DNA of 64,000 bases from Eubacteriaceae bacterium (GCA_902362875.1 CABIYF010000007.1:1-64000), one strand, 5' to 3'; positions 8,774 through 18,949 are shown, counted from the first letter of the stretch. Notes: generated by a model not told the origin, from the sequence alone. Made by a program: numbers and translations.

Positions 8774-9643
8774 TTACACTTCATTTTTAATACAAACATC
8801 CAATTTCTGATAAGGTATCTCTATTCCTTCCTCATCAAATCGAAGTTTAATCTCTTCATTCAACGCCCATTTTGTTGCTACATAATCCGATGTTGGAACC
8901 CAGCACCTGATCCCCATCATGACAGAGCTGTCTGCCAGACTGCTGACAAAGATTTTAACTCCATCCTGATCAAGAATTCTTTTTTCATTTTTTGCAATAT
9001 CTGTAAGAATTCTTTTTACCTCTTTAATATCTGCATCATAAGAGATTCCTACTTCAATATCGATCAGTCTTCGATCCTGTTTCGTATTATTGATCAGATT
9101 GGAATTGCTTAATGTACCATTTGGAATAACGATCACTCGGTTATCAACAGTCTTAAGCTTTGTGTAGAAAATGTCCATCGCTGCAACTTCTCCTTCGCAG
9201 TTGGTTCCTGTTAATACGATATAATCTCCCACCTGAAATGGTTTCAGAATTAATAATAAAACTCCGCCAGCTACGTTAGAAAGTGTTCCTTGTAATGCTA
9301 AACCTACTGCTACACCGGCAGATCCTAATAATGCGATAAAGGAACTTACTTCTACTCCCATATGTGCCACTGCCATAAAAATTACAATACATCGCAATCC
9401 AATCCTTATGAAGGAACAGGAAAATGAGATCACTCCATAATCGATCTCTGCCTTCTCAAGGGTTGTTTTTAAAAGAGTAATCAGGATTTTGATCAGTTTA
9501 AATCCGATGACAATGATCAAAAATGATACAATAACTTTCCCTATGATACTCATTGCAATTTCCAGATATTTTTCAAAAAACTGATTCCAGTCAATCTTAC
9601 TTAAGTCCACTGCTGCGAACATTGATTGTATCTGTGCTAACAT
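8774..9643 (-). CDS. MscS-family mechanosensitive ion channel
   Basis: 289 residues. An N-terminal membrane segment around residues 32-55 and a second near 75-95 precede the pore-lining third helix, a Gly/Ala-patterned FIALLGSAGVAVGLALQGTL. NVAGGVLLLILKPFQVGDYI then leads into the beta domain, and EVAAMDIFYTKL and VIPNGTLSNSNLIN are typical of small-conductance channels. It protects against hypo-osmotic lysis in the cytoplasmic membrane. The gene is monocistronic and its C-terminal vestibule appears complete. Confidence 0.92.
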   Translation of the reverse strand: MLAQIQSMFAAVDLSKIDWNQFFEKYLEIAMSIIGKVIVSFLIIVIGFKLIKILITLLKTTLEKAEIDYGVISFSCSFIRIGLRCIVIFMAVAHMGVEVSSFIALLGSAGVAVGLALQGTLSNVAGGVLLLILKPFQVGDYIVLTGTNCEGEVAAMDIFYTKLKTVDNRVIVIPNGTLSNSNLINNTKQDRRLIDIEVGISYDADIKEVKRILTDIAKNEKRILDQDGVKIFVSSLADSSVMMGIRCWVPTSDYVATKWALNEEIKLRFDEEGIEIPYQKLDVCIKNEV

Positions 9644-9712
9644 ACTATCTCCTTTTTTATCTTATATTTTTTCATGTACTTAGCAACGTGCGCCATAAGA
9701 TGCATAACATGA

Positions 9713-9740
9713 AAGAAACACGTATTTCTACGTGTTTCTT
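9713..9740 (-). terminator. hairpin after asd
   Basis: A perfect 10-bp stem AAGAAACACG / CGTGTTTCTT with an 8-nt loop lies 33 nt beyond the asd stop. The T-tract on the minus strand is weak. Confidence 0.5.
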
Positions 9741-9772
9741 ATCATAGCAAGTTTATCTATTAATTACAATGC

Positions 9773-10858
9773 TTATTTCTTTGTAATATATCCTTTTGCT
9801 TTTAATGTCTCTGCACATAATACAGCTCCACCTGCTGCACCACGAACTGTGTTATGAGAAAGTCCTACGAATTTGTAATCGTATACTGTGTCTTCTCTTA
9901 AACGTCCAACAGAGATTCCCATTCCGTTTTCGTAATCTACGTCTGCTTTTACCTGTGGGCGGTTATCTTCTTCTAAGTACTGGATCATCTGTTTTGGAGC
10001 ACTTGGAAGATCTAATTCCTGTGGAAGTCCGCTGAAGTTCACTAATTTTTCGATCAGCTGTTCTTTTGTTGGTTTCTTTTTGAATTTAACGAATACTGCT
10101 GCTGTATGTCCGTTTAATACTGGTACACGGATACACTGTGTTGTGATCACTGGTGTTTCAGCTTTCACGATCACACCATCTTCAATGTGTCCCCATAAAC
10201 GAAGAGGTTCCTGTTCACTCTTCTCTTCTTCTCCACCGATGTATGGGATGATGTTTTCTACCATTTCAGGCCAGTCTTTGAAAGTTTTTCCTGCTCCGGA
10301 AATTGCCTGATATGTTGTAGCTACGACTTCATATGGTTCGAATTCTTTCCATGCTGTTAAAACTGGTGCATAACTCTGGATAGAGCAATTTGGTTTTACC
10401 GCTACGAAACCTTTTGTTGTTCCTAAACGTTTCTTCTGGCTTTCGATAACTTCGAAATGTTCTGGATTGATCTCAGGTACTACCATTGGTACGTCTGGTG
10501 TCCAGCGGTGAGCACTGTTGTTAGATACAACTGGTGTTTCTGTTTTTGCGTAGTCTTCCTCGATCTTTTTGATCTCATCTTTAGACATATCAACTGCACT
10601 GAATACAAAATCAACCTGAGAAGCAACTTCTTCTACTTCGTTTACGTTCTTTACGATCATAGATTTTACTGCTTCTGGCATTGGTGTATCCATTTTCCAG
10701 CGTCCACCAACTGCTTCTTCGTATGTTTTACCTGCGGAACGTGGGCTTGCAGCTAATGTTGTAACTTCAAACCATGGATGGTTCTCTAATAATGAAATAA
10801 AACGCTGTCCAACCATTCCTGTTGCACCTAAAATACCAACTCTTAATTTTTCACTCAT
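9773..10858 (-). CDS. asd: aspartate-semialdehyde dehydrogenase (archaeal/fungal type)
   Basis: 361 residues. It reduces aspartyl phosphate to aspartate semialdehyde for lysine, threonine, methionine and diaminopimelate. The NADP-binding GILGATGMVGQRF is at residues 8-20, the catalytic Cys is in AVKPNCSIQSY (about residue 157), and the C-terminal VGLSHNTVRGAAGGAVL is typical. The sequence resembles the yeast/archaeal subgroup rather than the E. coli form (inference from motifs). It is the last gene of the amino-acid cluster, 12 nt after serA. Confidence 0.93.
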   Translation of the reverse strand: MSEKLRVGILGATGMVGQRFISLLENHPWFEVTTLAASPRSAGKTYEEAVGGRWKMDTPMPEAVKSMIVKNVNEVEEVASQVDFVFSAVDMSKDEIKKIEEDYAKTETPVVSNNSAHRWTPDVPMVVPEINPEHFEVIESQKKRLGTTKGFVAVKPNCSIQSYAPVLTAWKEFEPYEVVATTYQAISGAGKTFKDWPEMVENIIPYIGGEEEKSEQEPLRLWGHIEDGVIVKAETPVITTQCIRVPVLNGHTAAVFVKFKKKPTKEQLIEKLVNFSGLPQELDLPSAPKQMIQYLEEDNRPQVKADVDYENGMGISVGRLREDTVYDYKFVGLSHNTVRGAAGGAVLCAETLKAKGYITKK

Positions 10859-10870
10859 GCTTCTTCTCTC

Positions 10871-12034
10871 CTATAGTACACGAACTCGAACGACTCCGTC
10901 GATCTGTTCCATTTTCTTAACTGTTTCTTCTGTTGGTGCTTTCTTTTCCATATCAAACATAGAATAAGCCCATTCACCTTTGGATTTATTTAACATATTG
11001 GCAATGTTATGTCCATCTGCTGCAAGGATCGCTGTTAACTGTCCGATCATATTTGGAAGGTTTTTGTGATGCACTGTGATACGTGCTGCACAATTTGCTT
11101 CTCCCAGATCACAGTTTGGATAGTTTACTGAGTTTACGATATTACCATTCTCTAAGTAATTCATTAACTGGTCAACTGCCATCTCTGCACAGTTCTCTTC
11201 AGATTCTTCTGTAGAAGCTCCTAAATGTGGAATTGTGATCACTTTATCAACTCCAGCAATCTCTGCGCTTGGGAAGTCTGTAACGTAATGTTTTACTTTT
11301 CCAGATTCTAATCCTTCGATCACTGCCTGATTCTCAACCAGTTCTCCTCTGGCAAAGTTTAGAAGTGTCACACCGTCTTTCATCTTATCAATAGCTTCTT
11401 TGTTGATCATTCCTTTTGTGGAATCCATATATGGAACATGAATTGTAATGTAATCACATGTCTCAAATAATTCATCGATAGAAGCGATATATTTTACCAT
11501 TCTTGATAAACTCCATGCGGAACGTACAGATACATATGGGTCGTATCCATAAACTTTCATTCCAAGACGGTTACAGATATTGGCTACTAGAACTCCGATA
11601 GCTCCAAGTCCGATAACTCCGATGCTCTTTCCTTTTAATTCGTTTCCTGCATACTGTTTCTTTTGTTTCTCAACCAGTTTTGCAAGATTTTCTTCGGAAG
11701 CATTTTCTTTGACCCAGTTATATCCACCGATGATATCACGGGATGCAAGTAAAAGTCCGGCAACAACAAGTTCTTTTACACCATTTGCATTGGCTCCTGG
11801 TGTGTTGAATGCTACGATACCTTTCTTTGCATATTCATCTAATGGAATATTGTTCACTCCGGCTCCAGCTCTTGCTACTGCAAGAAGGCTTTCTGGAACT
11901 TCCAGTTCATGCATGGATGCACTTCTTACTAAAACGGCATCCGCTGTGTCTAGGTCATCAATGACTTTAAAATCTTCTGTGAATAAATCAAGCCCTTTGT
12001 CTGCGATCGGGTTTAAGCATTTTACTGTATACAT
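10871..12034 (-). CDS. serA: D-3-phosphoglycerate dehydrogenase
   Basis: 387 residues. It catalyses the first step of serine synthesis, 3-phosphoglycerate to phosphohydroxypyruvate with NAD. The nucleotide fold has IGVIGLGAIGVLVANICNRLG near residue 140. The active-site set is Arg in LLNFARGELVEN, Glu further on and His in TIPHLGASTEESEEN. A C-terminal ACT domain (RITVHHKNLPNMIGQLTAIL to the end) is the usual serine-feedback module. It is the short form without the intervening ASB domain. serC lies 9 nt upstream, so the first two serine steps are coupled. Confidence 0.95.
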   Translation of the reverse strand: MYTVKCLNPIADKGLDLFTEDFKVIDDLDTADAVLVRSASMHELEVPESLLAVARAGAGVNNIPLDEYAKKGIVAFNTPGANANGVKELVVAGLLLASRDIIGGYNWVKENASEENLAKLVEKQKKQYAGNELKGKSIGVIGLGAIGVLVANICNRLGMKVYGYDPYVSVRSAWSLSRMVKYIASIDELFETCDYITIHVPYMDSTKGMINKEAIDKMKDGVTLLNFARGELVENQAVIEGLESGKVKHYVTDFPSAEIAGVDKVITIPHLGASTEESEENCAEMAVDQLMNYLENGNIVNSVNYPNCDLGEANCAARITVHHKNLPNMIGQLTAILAADGHNIANMLNKSKGEWAYSMFDMEKKAPTEETVKKMEQIDGVVRVRVL

Positions 12035-12043
12035 GGCTCCTCC

Positions 12044-13126
12044 TTATTTGTTCTCTTCTTCAAACTTCTTCATGAATGCTACTAATTTTTCAACACCTTC
12101 TTTTGGCATTGCGTTATAAATACTTGCACGCATTCCACCAACGGTACGGTGTCCTTTTAAGTTCTCAAATCCAGCTTCTTTTGCTTCCGCTACGAATTTG
12201 GCATCCAGATCTTTGTCTCCTGTTACAAATGGAACATTCATTAAAGAACGGTCTTCTTTGACAACTGTTCCTTTAAACATTTCACTCTGATCTAAGAAAT
12301 CATATAAGATCTTTGCTTTTTCTTCGTTACGTTTCTTCATTGCTTCCAGTCCACCCTGGTCTTTTAACCATTTGAAGACTTTACCGCAAATATAGATTCC
12401 GTAGCATGGAGGTGTGTTATACAGTGAATCTGCATCTGCCTGTGTTTTCCATTTTAACATAGTTGGTGTTCCAGGTAACACATCGTCTGTGATCAGATCT
12501 TCACGTACGATACAAATTACAACTCCAGCTGGTCCAACGTTTTTCTGTACTCCAAAATAAATAACTCCAAAGTCTTCTACATTCACAGGCTCAGATAGAA
12601 TGCAGGAAGACATATCTGCAACAAGGATTTTTCCTTTTGTGTTTGGAATCTGCTGATATTTTGTTCCATAGATCGTGTTGTTATAGCATACATATACATA
12701 GTCTGCATCTTCTGATACTGGAAGATCAGAGCAATCTGGGATATATGTATATGTTTTGTCTTCGGATGAAGCTAAGATATTGGCTTTTCCATATCTTGAT
12801 GCTTCCTGGTATGCTTTCTTTGCCCACTGTCCTGTGATGATAAAGTCAGCGACTTTGTTCTTCATCAGGTTCATAGGGATGGCTGAAAACTGCTGGGAAG
12901 CTCCACCCTGAAGGAATAATACTTTGTAATTATCAGGGATGTTCATTAACTCTCTTAAGTCTGCTTCTGCAGTCTTGATGATGTCATCAAACATCTTGGA
13001 TCTGTGGCTCATCTCCATAACGGACATTCCACATCCTCTGTAATCAAGCATTTCCTCTGCTGCTTCTTTTAACACTTCTTCCGGAAGTACTGCCGGTCCA
13101 GCTGAAAAGTTGTATACTCTTGCCAT
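12044..13126 (-). CDS. serC: phosphoserine aminotransferase
   Basis: 360 residues, standard length. This PLP enzyme converts 3-phosphohydroxypyruvate to phosphoserine (class V fold). It begins MARVYNFSAGPAVLPEEVL, with the substrate-binding LFLQGGASQQFSAIPMNL and the PLP lysine in GVIYFGVQKNVGPAGV (about residue 195). The C-terminus carries GHRTVGGMRASIYNAMP, the phosphate-binding end. It sits between ilvB and serA in the cluster. Confidence 0.96.
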   Translation of the reverse strand: MARVYNFSAGPAVLPEEVLKEAAEEMLDYRGCGMSVMEMSHRSKMFDDIIKTAEADLRELMNIPDNYKVLFLQGGASQQFSAIPMNLMKNKVADFIITGQWAKKAYQEASRYGKANILASSEDKTYTYIPDCSDLPVSEDADYVYVCYNNTIYGTKYQQIPNTKGKILVADMSSCILSEPVNVEDFGVIYFGVQKNVGPAGVVICIVREDLITDDVLPGTPTMLKWKTQADADSLYNTPPCYGIYICGKVFKWLKDQGGLEAMKKRNEEKAKILYDFLDQSEMFKGTVVKEDRSLMNVPFVTGDKDLDAKFVAEAKEAGFENLKGHRTVGGMRASIYNAMPKEGVEKLVAFMKKFEEENK

Positions 13127-13162
13127 TTCTTTTCTCTCCTTTATATGAAAATAAATTAAAAG

Positions 13163-14854
13163 TTATCTTGCCTGCGCCTCAAGATCCGCTTTGTCAAATG
13201 CATCTTCAATGGAGCCGCCTGGATTAACCATTGGCCATACTTTGTCATCTAAATCAATATGACAGTCAAGTACGACTGGTTTACCTAACGTTAAAGCTTC
13301 TTTAAATGCATCTTTGAATTCATCGATATCCGTGATCTTCTTTGCATCAACTCCAAGACCTTCTGCGACTTTCACAAAGTCTACTTTGTCCTGAAGAGTT
13401 GTGTACGAATATCTTTCTTCATAAAACAGATCCTGCCACTGTCTTACCATTCCTAATACGCTGTTATTGATGATTACTTCGATAACAGGAATGTTGTATC
13501 GCGAGGCTGTCGCAAGCTCATTTAAATTCATACGGAAACATCCATCTCCTGCAATGTTTACTACCGTCTTGTCTGGATTACCAACTTTCGCTCCAAGGCT
13601 GGCTCCAAGACCATATCCCATTGTTCCGAGACCTCCAGATGTCAAGAATTTACGTGGTTTATCATATTTATAAAACTGAGCGGCCCACATCTGATGCTGT
13701 CCAACCTCTGTTGTAATGACTGCCTCACCTTTTGTAATATCATAAATCGCTTCCATGATCTCAGGGCATGTTAAGCGTCCTTTATCATAGGTTAATGGGT
13801 AACTTTCTTTATATTCTTTGACTGTTTCAAGCCATTCTTTATGCTCCTGCGCTTCTAAACGGCGGTTGATCACAGTTAAAACTGCTTTCACATCACCAAT
13901 GATCGCTTCTGAAACACGAATGTTTTTATTAATCTCTACTGGGTCAATATCGATCTGAAGAATTTTGGCATTCTTTGCAAATGTTTTTGGATTTCCTAAG
14001 ACTCGATCGCTAAATCTTGTTCCGATCGCGATCAGTAAGTCACAGTGAGATACTCCAAGGTTTGATGCCTTGGTTCCATGCATACCAAGCATTCCGCTGT
14101 AACGTTCATCTATTCCATTAAATGCTCCTTTACCCATCAGGGTATCACATACTGGGGCATCTACTTTATCTACAAATTCTTTTAATTCGTCTGCTGCATC
14201 AGAGATCACAGCTCCACCACCAACTAAGATGTATGGGCGTTTTGACTCCCTGATCATCTTGATCGCATGCTGGATATCTGCTTCTTTGATTCTCTCACTG
14301 AAGCGGATGATCTTCTCTGGTTTCTCTGGTTCGTAAGATGTCATGGCTGCTGTGACATCTTTTGGAATGTCGATAAGAACCGGTCCTGGTCTTCCTGTTT
14401 TTGCAATCTTGAATGCTCTTCGGATCGTATTCGCAAGTTCTTCTACATTCTTTACAATAAAGTTATGCTTTGTAATTGGAATTGTGACTCCGGAAATATC
14501 AACTTCCTGGAAGCTGTCTTTTCCAAGAAGGCTCACTCCTACGTTACATGTGATCGCAACGACTGGAACAGAGTCCATGTTCGCTGTTGCAAGTCCTGTA
14601 ACGATATTTGTTGCTCCAGGTCCGCTTGTTGCAAAGCACACTCCGACTTTCCCTGTAGATCTCGCATATCCGTCTGCTGCATGAGAAGCTCCCTGCTCAT
14701 GAGAAGTCAGGATATGTGTAAAATACTTTTTCTGTTTGTATAATTCGTCGTAAATATTTAAGATAGCTCCGCCTGGATACCCGAAAATGGTATCCACGCC
14801 TTGCTCTTTTAAACATTCTAAAACAATCTGAGCACCTGTCAATTGTTTCATCAT
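13163..14854 (-). CDS. ilvB: acetolactate synthase, large (catalytic) subunit
   Basis: 563 residues. This ThDP/FAD enzyme makes acetolactate or acetohydroxybutyrate for valine, leucine and isoleucine. The activating Glu lies in LTSHEQGASHAADGYAR (about residue 50), the central domain has LIAIGTRFSDRV, and the ThDP-binding region is IAGDGCFRMNLNELATA...NNSVLGMVRQW. Start choice between ATGATG at 14854 and 14851 is open (GAGG upstream of both). No regulatory small subunit (ilvN) follows; serC is next, so ilvN must be elsewhere or absent. Confidence 0.95.
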   Translation of the reverse strand: MMKQLTGAQIVLECLKEQGVDTIFGYPGGAILNIYDELYKQKKYFTHILTSHEQGASHAADGYARSTGKVGVCFATSGPGATNIVTGLATANMDSVPVVAITCNVGVSLLGKDSFQEVDISGVTIPITKHNFIVKNVEELANTIRRAFKIAKTGRPGPVLIDIPKDVTAAMTSYEPEKPEKIIRFSERIKEADIQHAIKMIRESKRPYILVGGGAVISDAADELKEFVDKVDAPVCDTLMGKGAFNGIDERYSGMLGMHGTKASNLGVSHCDLLIAIGTRFSDRVLGNPKTFAKNAKILQIDIDPVEINKNIRVSEAIIGDVKAVLTVINRRLEAQEHKEWLETVKEYKESYPLTYDKGRLTCPEIMEAIYDITKGEAVITTEVGQHQMWAAQFYKYDKPRKFLTSGGLGTMGYGLGASLGAKVGNPDKTVVNIAGDGCFRMNLNELATASRYNIPVIEVIINNSVLGMVRQWQDLFYEERYSYTTLQDKVDFVKVAEGLGVDAKKITDIDEFKDAFKEALTLGKPVVLDCHIDLDDKVWPMVNPGGSIEDAFDKADLEAQAR

Positions 14855-14876
14855 TTGATCCTCTTTTCTTACTTAA

Positions 14877-16541
14877 TTACTGTTTGATTTCTAAAACTGC
14901 ACCACGGTTTCCAGATGTAACTAAGGAAGCATATCTTGCAAGATAACCTGTTGTAACCTTTGGTGTTCTAGGTTTCCAGTTTTCTTTTCTCTTTGCTAAT
15001 TCTTCGTCAGAAACTTTTACATTCAATGTATTCGCATCGATATCGATCGCGATGATATCTCCTTCTTCTACTAATGCGATTGGTCCACCAACTGCTGCTT
15101 CTGGAGAAACGTGTCCGATACATGCTCCTCTGGAAGCTCCGGAGAATCTTCCGTCTGTGATCAGGGCTACACTTGATCCAAGTCCCATACCCATGATCGC
15201 TGATGTAGGATTTAACATCTCTCTCATACCAGGTCCGCCTTTTGGTCCTTCGTAACGGATAACGACTACATCACCTGGTTTGATATCTCCACCTTTGATC
15301 GCTTTGATCGCATCTTCTTCACAATCAAAGACTCTTGCTGGTCCTTCCATCTTAAGCATCTCAGGAGCAACTGCAGAACGTTTTACAACACCTGAATCTG
15401 GTGCTAAGTTTCCTTTTAATACGGCGATTCCACCAGTCTGGCTGTATGGATTGTCGATTGGACGGATAACTTCTGGGTTCTTGTTTACACATCCTTCAAT
15501 GTTCTCTGCAACTGTCTTACCTGTTGCTGTGATAAGGTCTGTATGAAGAAGGTTCTTCTTATTTAATTCGTTCATAACAGCATAGACACCACCAGCTTCA
15601 TTTAACTCTTCAATGTATGTGTGTCCTGCTGGTGCAAGATGACATAAGTTTGGAGTTCTCTTACTGATCTCATTTGCTTTCTCAAGATTTAGATCAACTC
15701 CTGCTTCATGAGCGATCGCTGGTAAATGAAGCATACTGTTTGTACTGCATCCAAGTGCCATATCGACTGTTAATGCATTCTCAAATGCTTTTTCTGTTAA
15801 GATATCTCTTGGACGGATATTCTTCTCTAATAATTCCATAACCTTCATTCCTGCATGTTTTGCAAGACGGATTCTTTCAGAATATACGGCTGGAATTGTT
15901 CCATTTCCCTGTAATCCCATACCAAGAACTTCTGTTAAACAGTTCATGGAGTTTGCTGTGTACATACCTGAGCATGATCCACATGTTGGGCATGTTTTAT
16001 TCTCAAATTCATCTAATTCTTCTTTTGAAATCTTACCTGCTGCATAAGATCCAACAGCTTCAAACATGCTTGATAAGCTTGTCTTGCATCCTTTTACACG
16101 TCCCGCAAGCATTGGTCCGCCGCTGACGAACACTGTAGGTACATTGACACGTGCAGCTGCCATTAACAGTCCTGGTACGTTCTTATCACAGTTTGGAACC
16201 ATAACTAAAGCATCAAACTGATGTGCTAATGCCATACATTCTGTAGAATCAGCGATCAGATCTCTTGTTACCAGAGAATATTTCATTCCGACATGTCCCA
16301 TTGCGATACCATCACATACAGCGATTGCTGGGAATACAACTGGTGTTCCACCAGCCATGGCAACTCCAAGTTTGACTGCATCTACGATCTTATCAATATT
16401 CATATGCCCTGGTACGATCTCGTTATAGGAACTAACGATTCCGACTAATGGCTTTCTCATCTCTTCTTTTGTGAATCCTAATGCGTTAAATAACGATCTC
16501 TGAGGGGCGAATGCTTCTCCCTCTGTAAATGTATTACTCAT
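14877..16541 (-). CDS. ilvD: dihydroxy-acid dehydratase
   Basis: 554 residues, standard length. It dehydrates dihydroxyisovalerate and dihydroxymethylvalerate. Fe-S cluster cysteines are visible in [35 protein letters not shown] (about residues 188-205) and the first residues of [15 protein letters not shown]. The C-terminus has [19 protein letters not shown]. It lies 22 nt upstream of ilvB and 66 nt downstream of leuB in the same direction. Confidence 0.97.
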   Translation of the reverse strand: MSNTFTEGEAFAPQRSLFNALGFTKEEMRKPLVGIVSSYNEIVPGHMNIDKIVDAVKLGVAMAGGTPVVFPAIAVCDGIAMGHVGMKYSLVTRDLIADSTECMALAHQFDALVMVPNCDKNVPGLLMAAARVNVPTVFVSGGPMLAGRVKGCKTSLSSMFEAVGSYAAGKISKEELDEFENKTCPTCGSCSGMYTANSMNCLTEVLGMGLQGNGTIPAVYSERIRLAKHAGMKVMELLEKNIRPRDILTEKAFENALTVDMALGCSTNSMLHLPAIAHEAGVDLNLEKANEISKRTPNLCHLAPAGHTYIEELNEAGGVYAVMNELNKKNLLHTDLITATGKTVAENIEGCVNKNPEVIRPIDNPYSQTGGIAVLKGNLAPDSGVVKRSAVAPEMLKMEGPARVFDCEEDAIKAIKGGDIKPGDVVVIRYEGPKGGPGMREMLNPTSAIMGMGLGSSVALITDGRFSGASRGACIGHVSPEAAVGGPIALVEEGDIIAIDIDANTLNVKVSDEELAKRKENWKPRTPKVTTGYLARYASLVTSGNRGAVLEIKQ

Positions 16542-16607
16542 AAAACTAACCTCCTAGTATAATATACCTTCTTCTATCTATGACAATTCTTTATCGATTG
16601 ACAATGA

Positions 16608-17693
16608 TTATTTGATCTTATCGATGATCAGCTGTCCCATTTCTTTACATCCGACTTTCTTCATTCCATCAGACATGATATCAACCGTTCTGTATCCATC
16701 TGCTAAGACTGCTTTGACTGCTGCTTCAATTGCATCTGCTTCTTTGTCAAGATCAAAAGAGTAACGAAGCATCATAGCTGCAGAAAGGATTGTTGCGATT
16801 GGGTTTGCGATATCCTGTCCTGCGATATCTGGAGCTGATCCGTGGCTTGGCTCATATAATCCAAACTTACCTTCTGCAAGACTTGCAGATGATAACATTC
16901 CGATAGATCCTGTGATCATACTTGCTTCATCAGATAAGATATCTCCAAACATGTTCTCTGTTAAGATCACATCAAACTGACGTGGATTGTTTACTAACTG
17001 CATTGCACAGTTGTCAACTAACATATGTTCATATGTAACGTCTTCATAATCTTTGGCTACTTCTTCTACGACTGCTCTCCATAATCTGGAAGAATCAAGT
17101 ACGTTTGCTTTATCAACACTGATCACATGTTTGTTACGTTTTCTTGCGATATCAAATGCTTTGATCGCGATTCTTCTAATCTCGTTTTCATTGTAAGATA
17201 ATGTATCAACAGCTGTTCTTACACCATCAACTTCTTCTGTATGTCTTTCTCCAAAGTAAAGACCACCTGTTAATTCTCTCATGATGACCATGTCAAATCC
17301 ATCACCGATCACTTCGTCACGAAGCGGACATGCTTTCTTTAATTCATCATATAAGTATGCTGGTCTGATATTGGCAAATAATCCAAGGGATTTACGAAGT
17401 TTTAATAAACCTGCCTCTGGTCTTAACTGTGCTGGAAGTTTGTACCATGGAGATGTACTTGTGTTTCCTCCGATAGATCCCATTAATACTGCGTCACTTT
17501 TCTTAGCAATCTCTAAAGCTCCTTCTGTTAATGGCTCTCCGTGAACATCAATGGATGCTCCACCCATTAAAATCTGTGTGTAAGAAAATGTGTGTCCGTA
17601 TTTCTCACCTACAGCGTCTAAAACTCTCATTGCTTCTGTGACGATCTCTGGTCCGATTCCATCACCTTTGATGACTGCTAAATTACAATTCAT
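16608..17693 (-). CDS. leuB: 3-isopropylmalate dehydrogenase
   Basis: 361 residues. This NAD-dependent oxidative decarboxylase works in leucine synthesis. It starts MNCNLAVIKGDGIGPEIV, with GSIGG and LRPEAGLLKLRKSLGLFANI in the substrate region. The metal/cofactor motif is ENMFGDILSDEASMITGS (about residue 245) and EPSHGSAPDIAGQDIANP lies near the end. leuA and leuCD are not in the window. It follows azlD by 61 bp with no terminator visible, suggesting co-transcription with the exporter genes. Confidence 0.97.
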   Translation of the reverse strand: MNCNLAVIKGDGIGPEIVTEAMRVLDAVGEKYGHTFSYTQILMGGASIDVHGEPLTEGALEIAKKSDAVLMGSIGGNTSTSPWYKLPAQLRPEAGLLKLRKSLGLFANIRPAYLYDELKKACPLRDEVIGDGFDMVIMRELTGGLYFGERHTEEVDGVRTAVDTLSYNENEIRRIAIKAFDIARKRNKHVISVDKANVLDSSRLWRAVVEEVAKDYEDVTYEHMLVDNCAMQLVNNPRQFDVILTENMFGDILSDEASMITGSIGMLSSASLAEGKFGLYEPSHGSAPDIAGQDIANPIATILSAAMMLRYSFDLDKEADAIEAAVKAVLADGYRTVDIMSDGMKKVGCKEMGQLIIDKIK

Positions 17694-17754
17694 ATCTTCT
17701 TCCTCATTTCTTCTTGGTATTACTTATGTCTGTCAATGAATTGGCAGATTTCAT

Positions 17755-18066
17755 TTACCCTAAAACTACTAATGCGATAAACGCTCCGATACAGCTTGCA
17801 CATGCAACTGTAACAATATTTTTTTCATTATATGCAAAAATCATCGCAATTGCAAATCCAATTGTCGATGCGATCAAATTTCCTGTCGCATAAAACACTG
17901 CCGGCATGATCATAGCTGCCAGTACAGCGTATGGAACATAATATAAAAATGATCTGAAAAATCGATTCTCTATCTTCTTCTGTATTGCAACCAGTGGGAT
18001 GACTCGTATTAGATATGTAGAAACTGCTGTGACTGCAATGTAGATCAATAATCTGCTAAGCTTCAT
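17755..18066 (-). CDS. azlD: branched-chain amino acid exporter small subunit AzlD
   Basis: 103 residues with about four hydrophobic segments. The N-terminal TYLIRVIPLVAIQKKIENRF is typical of AzlD. Together with AzlC it forms a two-component exporter of branched-chain amino acids in the cytoplasmic membrane. Its start overlaps the azlC stop by 11 bp, a translational-coupling arrangement, and leuB follows. Confidence 0.88.
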   Translation of the reverse strand: MKLSRLLIYIAVTAVSTYLIRVIPLVAIQKKIENRFFRSFLYYVPYAVLAAMIMPAVFYATGNLIASTIGFAIAMIFAYNEKNIVTVACASCIGAFIALVVLG

Positions 18067-18772
18067 GAGTCTCCTCCTCTTCTACTGGGAATAAAACTGC
18101 TCCAAGTGTTGCTGCGATCAGTGTACAAATGATGATCACAAAACCACTGGATACAAATGATAATGCTTTAATGTATTTAAATAACAAACTGATGATCATA
18201 GATATAATGATCACGATCGTTATATGCTTATCGTGTCTTGCCGGTGGAATAATGATTCCGATCAACATTCCATAAATTGCAAGTCCCAATGCATTCCTCA
18301 AGATCAATGGCAATAATGTATTGGCTGTTGCTCCTAAAAGAGTTCCTATCGTCCAGCTGATCCAAGGAATTGACATCAATGCATAAAAATACTTTGGCGT
18401 AATCTCTTTTCTCCCAGCACAGGATACTGCGAAGATCTCATCCGTTACCATAAATGCCATCGAAAGCCGGTTCCAAATCGTTGACTTCTCACTTAACTTC
18501 TGTCCGATCGCGATTGACATGATCGAATATCTTAAATTTATAATGATCTGCGATAAGACTAATTCTACCAAAGATCCTCCTGCTGTCATCGTGATGATCG
18601 CTGCAAACTGTCCTGCGGAGGTTACGCAGGTTGCAGAGATCAATGTAAGCGCCCATACCGGAATACCTTTGGATGCTCCTGAAATTCCAAATGCAAAAGA
18701 CACTGCAACATATGCAAGTCCAATTGGAATTCCATCAATCAATCCTCTTCGAAATTCATTGTCTGATTTCAT
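18056..18772 (-). CDS. azlC: branched-chain amino acid exporter large subunit AzlC
   Basis: 238 residues. The N-terminus FRRGLIDGIPIGLAYVAVSFAFG and the SATCVTSAGQFAAIITMTAG segment are AzlC signatures, with six or so membrane helices in total. AzlCD exports leucine/isoleucine/valine and resists toxic analogues in Bacillus. It is the first gene of the azlCD-leuB-ilvDB-serCA-asd cluster. GGAGC precedes the start. The promoter lies next to a 13-bp palindrome. Confidence 0.9.
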   Translation of the reverse strand: MKSDNEFRRGLIDGIPIGLAYVAVSFAFGISGASKGIPVWALTLISATCVTSAGQFAAIITMTAGGSLVELVLSQIIINLRYSIMSIAIGQKLSEKSTIWNRLSMAFMVTDEIFAVSCAGRKEITPKYFYALMSIPWISWTIGTLLGATANTLLPLILRNALGLAIYGMLIGIIIPPARHDKHITIVIIISMIISLLFKYIKALSFVSSGFVIIICTLIAATLGAVLFPVEEEETHEA

Positions 18773-18851
18773 TATCTGCTCCTATAGTTCAAAATAATTC
18801 GATTCCTGTAAAAATATAGAATATTTCTCCAAAAAATCGAACTTATATAAT

Positions 18852-18949
18852 AGAATACCACATTCTTAGACAGATTGGAAACTATTTTTCAACGAAAACC
18901 GCATGAAATTGATGTTTTCGTTGAAATACATTCGAAAAAATATTATAAT
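18852..18949. promoter_or_regulatory. divergent azlC / amidase promoters with 13-bp palindrome
   Basis: A perfect inverted repeat TTTCAACGAAAAC (18887-18899) / GTTTTCGTTGAAA (18914-18926) has a 14-nt centre. Its right end is the -35 TTGAAA of a plus-strand promoter (17-nt spacer, TATAAT at 18944-18949) for the amidase. Its left end lies 5 nt from TTTCCA (18876-18881), which with TATTCT (18852-18857) gives an 18-nt-spaced promoter for azlC. This is a convincing dimeric-regulator site; the regulator is unknown. Confidence 0.65.
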
